DNA of 62,993 nt from an uncultured Collinsella sp. (GTDB lineage: Bacteria; Actinomycetota; Coriobacteriia; Coriobacteriales; Coriobacteriaceae): contig CABUDS010000011.1 in assembly GCA_902490405.1 (NCBI GenBank), forward strand, positions 1 through 62,993. The letters run 5' to 3'. The translations under genes were made by a program, and so were the position numbers. Positions within the stretch are counted from its first letter, which is position 1, and the number at the start of each line of letters is the position of its first letter. Under the pieces are notes generated by a model. That model had not been told where the DNA came from. It ran no database searches and worked only from the letters and a program-made list of their open reading frames with translations. This document shows, piece after piece, positions 1 to 8,632 of this stretch.

Positions 1-1
1 T

Positions 2-664
2 CAGGCGCTCTTTGGTCGACAGATTGCTGAGGGAGACTACGAGGGTCTTCGGTCTTCCTATAAGCCATATCGAGCGCTTGTGTACGCAGTCTCCGCTGTG
101 GCATGCGGATGTGCTTTTTCATTGATTATGCCGTTTGTTGATTTGTATGCAGGCGGGTTTCACGATGCAAATTACCACAATGTCCTGCTCGGTTTCCTCG
201 TCGTCCTAAATGTTTTTCTCTATCATGGCAAGTCGTCCCAGGGCCTACTTGTAATTGCTGCTGGCATGTACCGTGAGACTAGGGCGCAGACCTGCTTGCA
301 GGCTGCAATCATTATCGTCTTGGGTATCCCACTCACAATGCGTTTTGGGGTCGTCGGCACAATTGCTGCGTCCTGCGTATCCAATCTATACCGCGTGATT
401 GACCTTTTGCTCTACGAGCCTCGTAAAATCTCGAAGGACTCTCTTTCGAGTTCGTTTTGGTCGTTTGGCGTGTATGTATTACAGACCGTTCTTGTGGCCA
501 TGCCTGGCTATTTACTGTCTTGCTTCGCTGGAAGTTGGACAGGATGGATTGCGGTCGCCATCGGTCTTGTCATTTGGGGCGCAGTCGCCGCATGCGCGAC
601 GCTCTATTTCTTCGACAGGCCTAGCTATAGTTCGATTATTGGTCGTTTTATGAGGATTAAATAG
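2..664 (+). CDS. Wzx-type polysaccharide flippase, C-terminal part (5' end outside window)
   Basis: The frame is open from the first codon of the window with no convincing start, so the gene enters from the left edge; about 220 C-terminal residues are visible. They are dominated by hydrophobic helices broken by short charged loops (PRKISKDS, DRPSYSS), typical of the MOP-superfamily flippases that move lipid-linked oligosaccharides across the membrane. The short Lys/Arg tail ends one base before the next ATG, so the two genes are almost certainly co-translated. The neighbouring polymerase gene supports a capsule or exopolysaccharide export role. The family call rests on topology and context, not on a diagnostic motif. 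Confidence 0.72.
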   Translation, partial: QALFGRQIAEGDYEGLRSSYKPYRALVYAVSAVACGCAFSLIMPFVDLYAGGFHDANYHNVLLGFLVVLNVFLYHGKSSQGLLVIAAGMYRETRAQTCLQAAIIIVLGIPLTMRFGVVGTIAASCVSNLYRVIDLLLYEPRKISKDSLSSSFWSFGVYVLQTVLVAMPGYLLSCFAGSWTGWIAVAIGLVIWGAVAACATLYFFDRPSYSSIIGRFMRIK

Positions 665-665
665 G

Positions 666-2009
666 ATGAATTATTTCAGCGCGTCTAGGGCCGGTGTTGA
701 GTCTTGCTCTGAGTTAGAGCGACGCTTTTCCCTAAATGATGGGTCCATGGTGTTCATTCCACTGCTCTTTTACGCCTTTTTCTGCCAATCGCTCGCTGCT
801 TCTGCGCTTGCACTCGATGTCTGCCTCCTGCTATCTGCTACGGCGTTTCTCCTGCATTTTGTGACTAACAGAAGATTTGCTTGCAAAAGATTTGGCCTTG
901 AGCTGGTTTGGGCACCTTTCTTTGTGCTGTTCTTTATTCATAGTTTGATATACGGTGTGGCTAATTTAACCCTGCTCGTAGTTTATACGCTTCTATTTCT
1001 GTGCATGTATGTTGCGGCAGGCGAGCGATCCTGGGTCACTTCATGCCTTAGGGTTCTTGTCGCCTTTGCAGCATTTCATGCGTTCTGCACCATCGTCTTC
1101 TGGCTAGTCCCCGCACTTTATCTGCCAGTTAAATCTGCCTTCTTTTCAGGTAGCTATATGGCTAGGGACTATCGCTCTGGCTTCACGGCGCACTACAGCA
1201 CTAATTCGATTTATTTGAGTTTGGGTCTCGTCTCTTGGGCCTGTGGTCTTGCTGGTAGCAGGGAAAAGGTTCGGATTAAAGATTTGATGCTGAGCCTGAT
1301 GCTCTTGCTTGCACTTTTTCTGACTACTAAGCGGGGTCCTTTGGTTGCATCCGTTGCTGCTATCGTCATCTCGTATCTGTTCGTAAATAGAAAGAAGCTT
1401 ACCGGGACGATGCTCAAGACCTTGGTTGTTGCTGCAATCGCTGTAATAGCTGTCGGCGTTCTTGCTACGTTTGTTCCCGCTGTTCAGGCGACTCTTGAGA
1501 GGTTTATTGAGCTTTCAGATGATGAAACGGGCAATGGCAGAAGCTATTTGTACGATTGCGCTTGGAGTATGTTTTATGCAAAACCCTTACTTGGTTGTGG
1601 TTGGGGGACTTATTCCAAGTATGTTGCCACTACCTCCCTTGGTGCAATGTACAGCAATCTTGGCTTTTCGTCGATGAGTGCTCACAACGTATACCTTCAG
1701 TTGCTTGCCGAGACGGGTGTGATTGGCCTTGCGGCTTTTGTTGTGCCCGCGTTTCTCTCCATCCTTGCAGCCATGCATCGATCTGAATCTCTTTTAGAGG
1801 AAGGTCCTTATGGGGACTCCTTTTGCTTGTGGGCCTGTTTGGGTGTTCAGATTTTCTTTCTAATTTATTGCTTTTCAGGCAACCCTTTATACGATCCGCA
1901 GTGCTACATACCGTATTTCATTTCATGTGTGGCGGCGTTTGCTATTTGCGGCTCAGACAAGATGATTCTTAACGATAGGGAGGGATTCCATGGATATCTG
2001 CAAAGATAG
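666..2009 (+). CDS. O-antigen ligase/polymerase family protein (Wzy-like)
   Basis: A 447-residue polytopic membrane protein. Its C-terminal half carries the Wzy_C/WaaL-like signature: a long extracytoplasmic stretch with NGRSYLYDCAWSMF, then GCGWGTYSKY and a conserved His in SAHNVYLQLLAETGVIG. Proteins of this family polymerise or ligate undecaprenyl-linked repeat units at the outer face of the membrane. The gene starts one base after the flippase stop and its 3' end overlaps the following Fe-S protein gene by 20 bases, so it sits inside one operon. Lower GC and TTT/ATT-rich codons set it apart from the core genes further right. Substrate cannot be told. Confidence 0.85.
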   Translation: MNYFSASRAGVESCSELERRFSLNDGSMVFIPLLFYAFFCQSLAASALALDVCLLLSATAFLLHFVTNRRFACKRFGLELVWAPFFVLFFIHSLIYGVANLTLLVVYTLLFLCMYVAAGERSWVTSCLRVLVAFAAFHAFCTIVFWLVPALYLPVKSAFFSGSYMARDYRSGFTAHYSTNSIYLSLGLVSWACGLAGSREKVRIKDLMLSLMLLLALFLTTKRGPLVASVAAIVISYLFVNRKKLTGTMLKTLVVAAIAVIAVGVLATFVPAVQATLERFIELSDDETGNGRSYLYDCAWSMFYAKPLLGCGWGTYSKYVATTSLGAMYSNLGFSSMSAHNVYLQLLAETGVIGLAAFVVPAFLSILAAMHRSESLLEEGPYGDSFCLWACLGVQIFFLIYCFSGNPLYDPQCYIPYFISCVAAFAICGSDKMILNDREGFHGYLQR

Positions 2010-3144
2010 TCAACGCTGTACCGGGTGCTCTGCGTGTCTGTCTGTGTGTCCTCGATCGGCGATTCAGATTGTAGAAGACTCTCATGGGTTTTACCGTCCG
2101 AAGATTGACGAATCAAAATGTGTTGAGTGCGGTTTGTGCCAGAGGGTATGTCCGGCTAATGGTTTGACGAGCGACGATCTGAAGATGAACTCTCGTCGGG
2201 TATTGGCTTATCAGGCTGACGACGCCGAACGCGCAAAAAGTTCCTCGGGTGCCGCGTTTTGGACCTTGGCTACTTACGTCCTAAATAATGGCGGCGTCGT
2301 TTACGGCGCTTGCTTCGATGAAGATTTCCGCGTTGTTCAGCGGCGTTGTGCCTCTGTTGACGACGCGCAATCTTGTCGAGGCTCAAAATACTCACAGGGC
2401 TTCGTTGGCTCTTCATATGTCGAAGCATATAACGACTTGAAACAAGGTCTTGACGTGCTCTACAGCGGAACCCCATGCCAAATTGCGGGTCTTAGGAGTT
2501 TTCTATCTAAGAAAAACTATTCCGGACAGTTGGTTACCTGCGATTTAATCTGCCATGGCACACCTAGTAATCGTATGTTCCGCGAATACATTTCCTTTTT
2601 GGAAAAAAAGTCCGGAAAGAAGGTCATCAAATATTTTCATCGCCCCAAGGACAGAGGTTGGGGAGTCCATGTCGAGAAGGCTCTCTTGGACGACGGCACT
2701 GCTCTCTATGACACGATTGAATCTAATACTTGGCGAGATGTGTTCTATAGCAATAACGCTTTAAATTCCAGCTGTTATAACTGCGCCTATACCGACGTCA
2801 ACAGGGTTTCCGACTTTACTCTTGCTGATTTTCTTGGCGTCGATCGAATTCGCAAAGGTTTTAATGATCATAAGGGACTTTCTGTTGTTATGGTTAATAG
2901 TGAGCTAGCCGAGCGTATTGTCGCATCTGGTGTATTTGAGCCCGGCGTAACAGATATATCTCTTGAAGAGGTGCTGCCCGGTAATCCGATGCTGGAGAGG
3001 TCGTCCTCTCCGCAGGGTAACGTTGATGGTTTCTGGAAGGCTTATGAGCATAAGGGGTTCGAGGGCACTGCTCGGTTTGTTGGCGCCTACGGCTTCGTGA
3101 AATCTCTCAAGACTCTTGTGAAACAGCTTATTAAAAGGAAATAG
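1990..3144 (+). CDS. Coenzyme F420 hydrogenase/dehydrogenase beta-subunit-like Fe-S protein
   Basis: A 384-residue protein with two ferredoxin-type [4Fe-4S] motifs at the N-terminus (CTGCSACLSVCP near residues 11-22 and CVECGLCQRVCP near 42-53), followed by an FrhB-like domain that contains YSGTPCQIAGLR and CDLICHGTPS. Such proteins are common in polysaccharide clusters next to pyruvyl-transferase or glycosyltransferase genes and are presumed to supply electrons or modify sugars; they are not evidence for F420 metabolism. The start overlaps the polymerase gene by 20 bases and follows an AGGGAGG-like ribosome site. The precise reaction is unknown. Confidence 0.86.
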   Translation: MDICKDSQRCTGCSACLSVCPRSAIQIVEDSHGFYRPKIDESKCVECGLCQRVCPANGLTSDDLKMNSRRVLAYQADDAERAKSSSGAAFWTLATYVLNNGGVVYGACFDEDFRVVQRRCASVDDAQSCRGSKYSQGFVGSSYVEAYNDLKQGLDVLYSGTPCQIAGLRSFLSKKNYSGQLVTCDLICHGTPSNRMFREYISFLEKKSGKKVIKYFHRPKDRGWGVHVEKALLDDGTALYDTIESNTWRDVFYSNNALNSSCYNCAYTDVNRVSDFTLADFLGVDRIRKGFNDHKGLSVVMVNSELAERIVASGVFEPGVTDISLEEVLPGNPMLERSSSPQGNVDGFWKAYEHKGFEGTARFVGAYGFVKSLKTLVKQLIKRK

Positions 3145-3162
3145 TTACTAGGGGCGTTTCTC

Positions 3163-3654
3163 TTGAATTTAATGGACTTTGTTGAGCATGTGGCGACCTG
3201 GATTTATGTCCGGGGTAAGTTGGCGTTTCTTGCAGGGAGATTCCCTGGCCAGATAACCATGACGAAGGCTTTCAGGCGACCGTTTTATTGTCGCGTATCG
3301 GATAAAGGCGTTATTAGCGTCGGTGAACGAACGTCTTTCAATTACGGTTGCGTCCTGATTGCTCATGAACGAATTGAGATTGGTAGAGGCTGCCTATTTG
3401 GTCCAAACGTCCATGTGTATGACTTCGACCACGGTATGTCGCAGGATGGGATCATGTATCGGGACCAGCCGACTACGACAGCGCCCGTGCATATTGGCGA
3501 CAACGTCTGGCTTGGCGCGAATGTCGTGGTGCTTAAAGGTGTAGCCATTGGCGATAATGCGGTCATCGCTGCGAATAGTGTTGTTTCTAAAGATGTACCC
3601 GCGAATATGCTATTTCACGAAAAACGGGATCTAGTTTACAGAGAGCTTCGATAG
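3163..3654 (+). CDS. Hexapeptide-repeat acyltransferase (maltose/galactoside O-acetyltransferase type)
   Basis: A 163-residue protein with left-handed beta-helix repeats: IEIGRGCLFGPNVHVYD, then VHIGDNVWLGANVVVLKGV and AIGDNAVIAANSVV. The loop FDHG carries the usual catalytic His of LbH acyltransferases, which move an acetyl group from acetyl-CoA to a sugar. A TTG at 3163 lies 8 bases after an AGGGGCG ribosome site, which is better spaced than the ATG at 3172. It is the last gene of the polysaccharide operon, followed by a terminator at 3745, so it probably O-acetylates the exported glycan. Confidence 0.85.
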   Translation: MNLMDFVEHVATWIYVRGKLAFLAGRFPGQITMTKAFRRPFYCRVSDKGVISVGERTSFNYGCVLIAHERIEIGRGCLFGPNVHVYDFDHGMSQDGIMYRDQPTTTAPVHIGDNVWLGANVVVLKGVAIGDNAVIAANSVVSKDVPANMLFHEKRDLVYRELR

Positions 3655-3744
3655 GTTGCTGGATTGGCTTTCAATTCACGATGTACGCTGATCCGATAAA
3701 GCAGTATTGATAATGGCTTAATTGGATTAAAGCGTGCTTGCATT

Positions 3745-3776
3745 AGGGGTATCGGCTTGGGTCGATACCCCTTTTT
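3745..3776 (+). terminator. Intrinsic terminator of the polysaccharide operon
   Basis: A perfect 10-bp stem, AGGGGTATCG with CGATACCCCT, around an 8-base loop, runs straight into a T5 tract. It lies 90 bases after the acetyltransferase stop. Confidence 0.9.
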
Positions 3777-3820
3777 AACCGGTTTGAAACCGCATCACTG
3801 GTAACGTCAAGTTTTTTGGA

Positions 3821-4023
3821 AATTGACAACCACATGACGGATCACGGTCCGCGCTCTGTCATGTGGTCTCTGGCGGCTAAGCAGCGAATCACAGACGAAT
3901 GGGATACGTGCCGAATTTGCGAACATCGTAACGGTCGACGAGGAACTGCTGTGCAAGGAAATGAAGACTCCTCCGAGGAAGACCATCGAGGAGGCGCCCA
4001 GCGCGCTGCTCGATGAGGAAGCT
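3821..4023 (+). mobile_element. IS256-type element, 5'-end remnant
   Basis: The stretch matches, base for base over most of its length, the reverse complement of 6640-6840, which is the left end and N-terminus of an IS256-type transposase (compare AATTGACAACC, GCGAACATCGTA and GTCGACGAGGA in both). It stops abruptly at about 4023 where a decayed transglutaminase copy begins. Only the N-terminal coding region is present, so it cannot transpose by itself. Confidence 0.75.
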
Positions 4024-4029
4024 AATGGG

Positions 4030-4430
4030 GGATGGTGCTGTCGGTTGCGCTGGTCGCGCTGACGGGGGCGGCGTTGTTGTCTCTTTTGACATCTACTGCG
4101 GAATCACTTGAGTCGGTGGTGTTTGAGCTTGTGGTCCCTTCGGCCTTGTCAGTATCGCTTATTGCTGTCTTAGTTTGTGCCTGTTGCGCGGCTGTTGCTT
4201 GAGCCGCATGGCTTCTGCGATGACCGCCATGGGTATTGGTGCGCTTGCCATGGACATGCGCGCGATTGCACATGGTGGGCGATGGGGGCGTAGCGGAGCC
4301 TCTCTGGGAGCAGGCGATAGGGTCCAAAAGAAGCACCGGGCTAGCATGCCGCGCATATTTTGTTGGGGTTTTCGGAAACACCAGTAAACATCAGCGAGCT
4401 TTCTGTGTTAGCGATGGAATAATTTAGCCA
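4030..4430 (-). pseudogene. Decayed 5' copy of the transglutaminase-like gene
   Basis: Read on the minus strand, this stretch repeats the leader and signal-peptide region of the intact gene at 4598-6031. The leader LLDPIACSQRGSA corresponds to LPLDPIGCSPRGSA, and in another frame CAIARMSMASAPIPMAVIAEA corresponds to the signal peptide in shortened form. The start ATG has become ACG, and at least one frameshift separates the signal-peptide frame from the Ala/Thr/Gln-rich linker. The noncoding upstream sequence (around ACATCAGCGA) is also duplicated, so a whole 5' block was copied. No product is expected. Confidence 0.7.
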
Positions 4431-4436
4431 AATATA

Positions 4437-4473
4437 GTCGGCCGAGATTGACCAATCCCGGCCGACCCATTTT
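4437..4473. terminator. Strong hairpin, possible terminator
   Basis: GTCGGCCG-A-GATT and AATC-C-CGGCCGAC pair around a 4-base loop, followed by CCATTTT. It lies between the decayed copy and the intact transglutaminase gene. The following stretch, 4474-4597, holds no supportable gene; the minus strand there shows a short open tail ending RGIQPEGM that I cannot place. Confidence 0.5.
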
Positions 4474-4597
4474 AGCCAGCACGCCCGCATCTATGACTTT
4501 CCTATCGCATTCCTACATCCCCTCGGGCTGGATCCCCCTCACCTTCACCGCATGGGGGACGGCATCCACCGAGCAGGTGTCGAGCCCCTGCCGCGGT

Positions 4598-6031
4598 TCA
4601 GCTGCTGCTCGACGTCATCTCGACCTTCGACTCGGCAGATAGATAGTCTTTGTTTCCAGCGGTCTTCCGGTCTATTTGATTCATCGCATACGCAACAATC
4701 CCATTCTGAATTCCCGAGATGCTCGGCGGGAAAGACTGATTATCGGCATCAATGGAAAATCTTTCTTCCCTGGTATCCAGTTGCTGCTGAATGCGGTCGG
4801 CATACTTCTCGGCCCATTCATCGGCCTTGCCGTTTCGCACAAAGTAATTGTTGGATAGGTCGGTTGAGCGGTAGGCGTAGTCGCCCTTTTGGTAGTTTGC
4901 CGTGTGGTCGGAGTGGGCGATTGCCATGAGCTCGTCGGTCAGGCCAAAGTACAGATGGCGCTGGTCCAGGTCCCCGTACCAGTTGTCGCTGGTGTCGTCC
5001 CAGGTTAGGTCCATCTGGCACCATTTGCCGTCGATCTTTACGGCGTTCCAGGTGTGGCCGTTGCCGGTGATGCGGCCGTTGGCGATGCCCGCGGCGTTAA
5101 GGAGCTTGGAGTAGATGCGCTGGTAGCTCTCGCAGGTGCCCTGGTGGCGCGTGAGGCCGCTTTCGGCCGAGCACCAGTTGAGGCTGTGGTCGTACTCCAG
5201 CTGGTCAAGCGTCCAGTCGTGGAGCCACAGCGCCATGTCGTATTCCGAGCCGTCTGTCTCTTGCCTGCACAGGTCCACGGCACCGTTGACGATCTGCGTG
5301 ACGCTTGGGCGGGCGGCATCGTTTACGGTCACCTCCGCCGTGGTGCGCAGGTAGTAGATCCCCTTGTCGTTTTGGGGGTCGTTTCTGTCGTTGTCCATAA
5401 AGTAGAAGTGGATGCGGTACGCGCCCGATGCCGTGAAGTCAAAGGTAAAGTCGTGGCCCGCGCTGCCCAGGCTATAGTAGCTGGCCCATGCCGGGCGCGA
5501 CGGGTCGCAGACGCTTTCCTGGCTGTCGCCGTCCCAGTAGGTGGGCACGTCCATGCGCGCCTTGGCCTGGGACGAACCGTTGGTCTGGGTTACGTGGAAG
5601 TTCGTCGCGGTGCCCGCGGGGGCGTCGTTCCACGAGACGGTGAAGGTGACACCGTTTTGGGTTGCCGTGGCGGAGTGGTCGTAGGTGGTTTGTGACGTGG
5701 CAGAGATTGCGGCGGGCGTGGGGGTGGCTTGGGCGCGGAGGGATGGGGTGGGGGTGTTTGTTGCGGCGGCGGTGCCGTCGGCGCTTTCCGTGTTGACGGC
5801 GCTGGTGCCGGTGGATGTTGCGGTGCTGTCCTCTGCGGTATCTGCTGTCGCGTTTGCGTTGGTGCCGTCTTCGGCCTTGCCTGCGCCGCTGCTCGTAGCG
5901 TCGGCTTGCGCCTGCTGCACTGCGGCTGCCTGAGGCTGGATGGCTTCCGCGATGGCTGCCATAGGCAACGTCGCGCTGACCATGGACGTGCACGCGATCG
6001 CGCAGAGCAGGTAGTAAATAGGTCGTTTCAT
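4598..6031 (-). CDS. Secreted transglutaminase-like (papain-fold) domain protein
   Basis: About 477 residues from the ATG at 6031, preferred because it opens a clear signal peptide (MKRP, hydrophobic core YYLLCAIA, AEA cleavage site) and follows GAGAGG. A low-complexity Ala/Thr/Ser linker runs to about residue 110, then a beta-rich region. The transglutaminase core holds a Cys-His-Asp triad: C300 in HQGTCESY, H326 in NGHTWNAV and D341 in QMDLTWDD. Gut actinobacteria secrete such proteins, probably as cell-wall or surface proteases or cross-linkers; substrate unknown. The C-terminus (KVEMTSSSS) looks abrupt and may have been replaced when DNA was rearranged here. Partial copies lie at 4030-4430 and 10267-10366. 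Confidence 0.78.
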   Translation of the reverse strand: MKRPIYYLLCAIACTSMVSATLPMAAIAEAIQPQAAAVQQAQADATSSGAGKAEDGTNANATADTAEDSTATSTGTSAVNTESADGTAAATNTPTPSLRAQATPTPAAISATSQTTYDHSATATQNGVTFTVSWNDAPAGTATNFHVTQTNGSSQAKARMDVPTYWDGDSQESVCDPSRPAWASYYSLGSAGHDFTFDFTASGAYRIHFYFMDNDRNDPQNDKGIYYLRTTAEVTVNDAARPSVTQIVNGAVDLCRQETDGSEYDMALWLHDWTLDQLEYDHSLNWCSAESGLTRHQGTCESYQRIYSKLLNAAGIANGRITGNGHTWNAVKIDGKWCQMDLTWDDTSDNWYGDLDQRHLYFGLTDELMAIAHSDHTANYQKGDYAYRSTDLSNNYFVRNGKADEWAEKYADRIQQQLDTREERFSIDADNQSFPPSISGIQNGIVAYAMNQIDRKTAGNKDYLSAESKVEMTSSSS

Positions 6032-6230
6032 AGCGGAGCCTCTCGGTGAGCAGCCAATAGGGTCCAAAGGCAGCTCCAGGCCAGCACTCCGCACATATTT
6101 TGTTGAGGTTTATTTTACGGGAACCCCAGTCAACATCAGCGAACTTTCTGGGGAATGTTGGGGAGGGTACCGTCAAGATTCATTTGCAAATTAATTTTGC
6201 TGTCCTCGGCCCCGTCCTCTTCTAGCCCTC

Positions 6231-6840
6231 CTACTTTCCTTTCAGTTCGTTCATCTCGTCCAGCTTCGACATATCCAGGTGCCTCCTCTTGCCCCACTCG
6301 TGCTCCACTATGTACTTCAGCCTCGCCGTCACCAGCATGAGGGCCGAGATGCCGTCCGGGAAGGTCCCGACGACCCTCGTCCTCCTCCTGATCTCGCGGT
6401 TGATTCGCTCGATCCCGTCGTTCGTCCTGATCTGGCGCCAGCGCTCAGGCGGGAATCCCGTGCTGGCCAGCGTCTCGGCGAACCCGCCGCGCACCGCCCT
6501 CGCGGCCGCCCCGCGGAGCTTCGGCACGCTGAGCTCGATTTCTCCGACGCCCGTGACGAGCCTCCTCGTGTAGTGGCCGCTGCGGTGGGTCTCCCGGCCC
6601 GCCGCCCTCTCGTAGCGCCAGGCCCCGAAGAGCTCGGACGCCTCCTCGTCGAGCAGCGCGTTGGGCGTCTCCTCGACGGTCTTCCTCACCAGATCCTCCA
6701 TGTCGTTGCGCAGCGACTCCTCGTCGACTGATACGATGTTCGCAGACGTGGTCCGTGCCCCTTCGTCGGTGATTTGTTGTTTGGTCGCTAGAAATCATAT
6801 GACGGGGCGTGGGCCGTGTTCCGCTATACGGTTGTCAATT
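6231..6840 (-). mobile_element. IS256-type element with internally deleted transposase
   Basis: The main frame (6231-6701, minus strand) joins the N-terminus of an IS256-family mutator transposase (LLDEEASELFGAWRYER) directly to its C-terminus (LASTGFPPERWRQIRTNDG, then RRRTRVVGTFPDG). About 200 residues of the DDE catalytic core are missing, so it cannot be an active transposase. Upstream, towards 6840, the copy matches the fragment at 3821-4023 in inverted orientation and its presumed first codons contain a stop. The two fragments bracket the transglutaminase genes. Confidence 0.8.
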
Positions 6841-7009
6841 TGCGAAAGAAATTATGCGTTACCCAGCTTCGTCGTTTGGCTCGGAAGTGTTGTTTTGGTG
6901 CGGCTATCATTATTGATGGACATCGGATTGATATCTTAATCGATGTAAAGATTTCTTGGCCGTTAAGCCATATTGCGGGGTCGAAAATTACGATGGAGGA
7001 CCGAGGCTT
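6841..7009. other. Short AT-rich gap ahead of the helicase gene
   Basis: This gap lies beyond the IS256 remnant and contains the GGAGGA ribosome site (6994-6999) of the next gene. It probably holds that gene's promoter, but I see no -35/-10 pair good enough to call. Confidence 0.4.
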
Positions 7010-8632
7010 ATGAGAAACCCTCTTAAAGAGCTTTGCAATGCAAACAGCGCTGTGGAGCATTCGATTGATCGACTTGAATTTGAGGGCAGGTCCGCTGTTT
7101 CAAGAGACGTTGTGGGTTACCTACGTCATCTTGTTGAGCATATTGCAATGTATGCAACTTACGGCAATAAGCCCATCGAAGGCGATTATTTTAAATTATG
7201 TTCAGCTGTTATTAAAGATATGAACAGAAGCAGCGAGACCCGGTTTATTGCTAAGTTCCATCATTATTTACAGAAGGTCGTTTCGCACTATGTTCCAAGC
7301 GAAGATTCTGCAGAGCGCCTTTTGTTGAAGTATTACGAGAATTTGCTGTGCTTAAAACGTTACGCATTCGATAAGCTTGGTCTTACAATTCTTGCCAACT
7401 TGAGTAAGATTCCCCTAGACACCGATCCCGGTTTGACTAAATACCATGAAGAGATAGCTCATAAAATCAATGATTTCATGAACGCCAATGCTGTTGAAAT
7501 TGAGAAGGACCGTTTTTACGTTAGAGCTGCTAAGCCTTTCTTTGTTGGGGATTCTGTCTATTATGAGACGACACTTGTCCCCGCATTCGATTCTTGTAGC
7601 AAATTTGATCGTATACTTGTTTATTCATCTTTCAGAATGCCCACTAATTATTCAGTGGTGGTTTCGACTAAGCGCACGAGTATCGACGGTCTTGGCTTTA
7701 CTCTTCCTGTTACGATTGTTGATGCATATGCGGTTTCAGTACGCCCCTGTGAGTTGAATAATCTTATAAAGATACTTAGAGGCCCTGATGCAGTGTGGCT
7801 TACTGGCCAATACACTAGCTATAGATCACTTATGAACCTAATGACCCATACCGGGATGACGCTTTGCGACATTGCTCTACTCCCTGATGACGAGTTTATT
7901 TCTGTGATGGGGGAGATAGCATCTTCGGGAAATGCCTGTCCGGTACACACCTTGCTTAGCTCTGCGCATGAGTTTTTGAGTGCTGGCTCAAATGGATCTA
8001 ATGTTCTAAAGTATCTTTTGTCTAAACCTCGTAACAGGGTTATAGAGGAACAATTGACTGTAAGTCCGAATAGCCGTCTCGGTAACCTTTATTTGAAAAA
8101 CGGCTGTGCCCCCTTTGATCGGCAGCCGTATTGCACGAGTCTTATTGGGCATGTAGTCGCTGTCGAGGATTTGTATCAATGTATTGATCCAGATCCGTAT
8201 GAAGATAACTTTCTTGCTCGTAGGGTGACCGCGGAGACAATCGATTCTAATGCTCTGTATCTTAGGGATACCGAAATTACAACCTTCTCGGATGTTGATG
8301 AACTGATTGCTTCATTTAATAGCGCTTTGTATTTTAGACATCATTCAAGGGATCTCGTGCATGAGAACGGGCATCTATTTGTTAAGGGAGTCGAAGACGA
8401 ACTCACTTGTATTATACGCGGGCTTTTAAAACTGTCTGGTGCCGGGGTCAAAGGCTATACTGCTTTATGTGAATCATGGCTTAAAGATCCAAGCTGCAAG
8501 TTGGATGATTCAGAAAAAAATAGATGCTCTAAAGTCCATGTTTGCCGAAACGAGCGTCGCGTTCATCTACGGTTCGGCTGGTACCGGAAAAACAACCATG
8601 GTCAACATCGTTTGCGCTTTTCTGCAAAATGA
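7010..8632 (+). CDS. N-terminal half of a large SF1-helicase protein (frameshifted)
   Basis: The ATG at 7010 follows GGAGGA by 10 bases. The product, about 540 residues as read, shows no motif I recognise in its first 500 residues; it is mixed helical and strand sequence of AT-rich codon usage. From residue ~503 (DDSEKN) the frame turns into nonsense because of a run of seven A at 8514-8520. If one A is skipped, the sequence continues as SEK-IDALKSMF into the helicase domain encoded from 8439. The intact protein would have about 905 residues. Candidate defence or DNA-repair helicase; the N-terminal region may be a nuclease or sensor, which I cannot tell. Confidence 0.65.
   Translation: MRNPLKELCNANSAVEHSIDRLEFEGRSAVSRDVVGYLRHLVEHIAMYATYGNKPIEGDYFKLCSAVIKDMNRSSETRFIAKFHHYLQKVVSHYVPSEDSAERLLLKYYENLLCLKRYAFDKLGLTILANLSKIPLDTDPGLTKYHEEIAHKINDFMNANAVEIEKDRFYVRAAKPFFVGDSVYYETTLVPAFDSCSKFDRILVYSSFRMPTNYSVVVSTKRTSIDGLGFTLPVTIVDAYAVSVRPCELNNLIKILRGPDAVWLTGQYTSYRSLMNLMTHTGMTLCDIALLPDDEFISVMGEIASSGNACPVHTLLSSAHEFLSAGSNGSNVLKYLLSKPRNRVIEEQLTVSPNSRLGNLYLKNGCAPFDRQPYCTSLIGHVVAVEDLYQCIDPDPYEDNFLARRVTAETIDSNALYLRDTEITTFSDVDELIASFNSALYFRHHSRDLVHENGHLFVKGVEDELTCIIRGLLKLSGAGVKGYTALCESWLKDPSCKLDDSEKNRCSKVHVCRNERRVHLRFGWYRKNNHGQHRLRFSAK

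Noticed and set aside
4598..4720. The transglutaminase C-terminal tail as an anchoring domain
   Set aside because: The tail is too short, has no LPXTG motif or membrane helix, and looks like a rearrangement joint.
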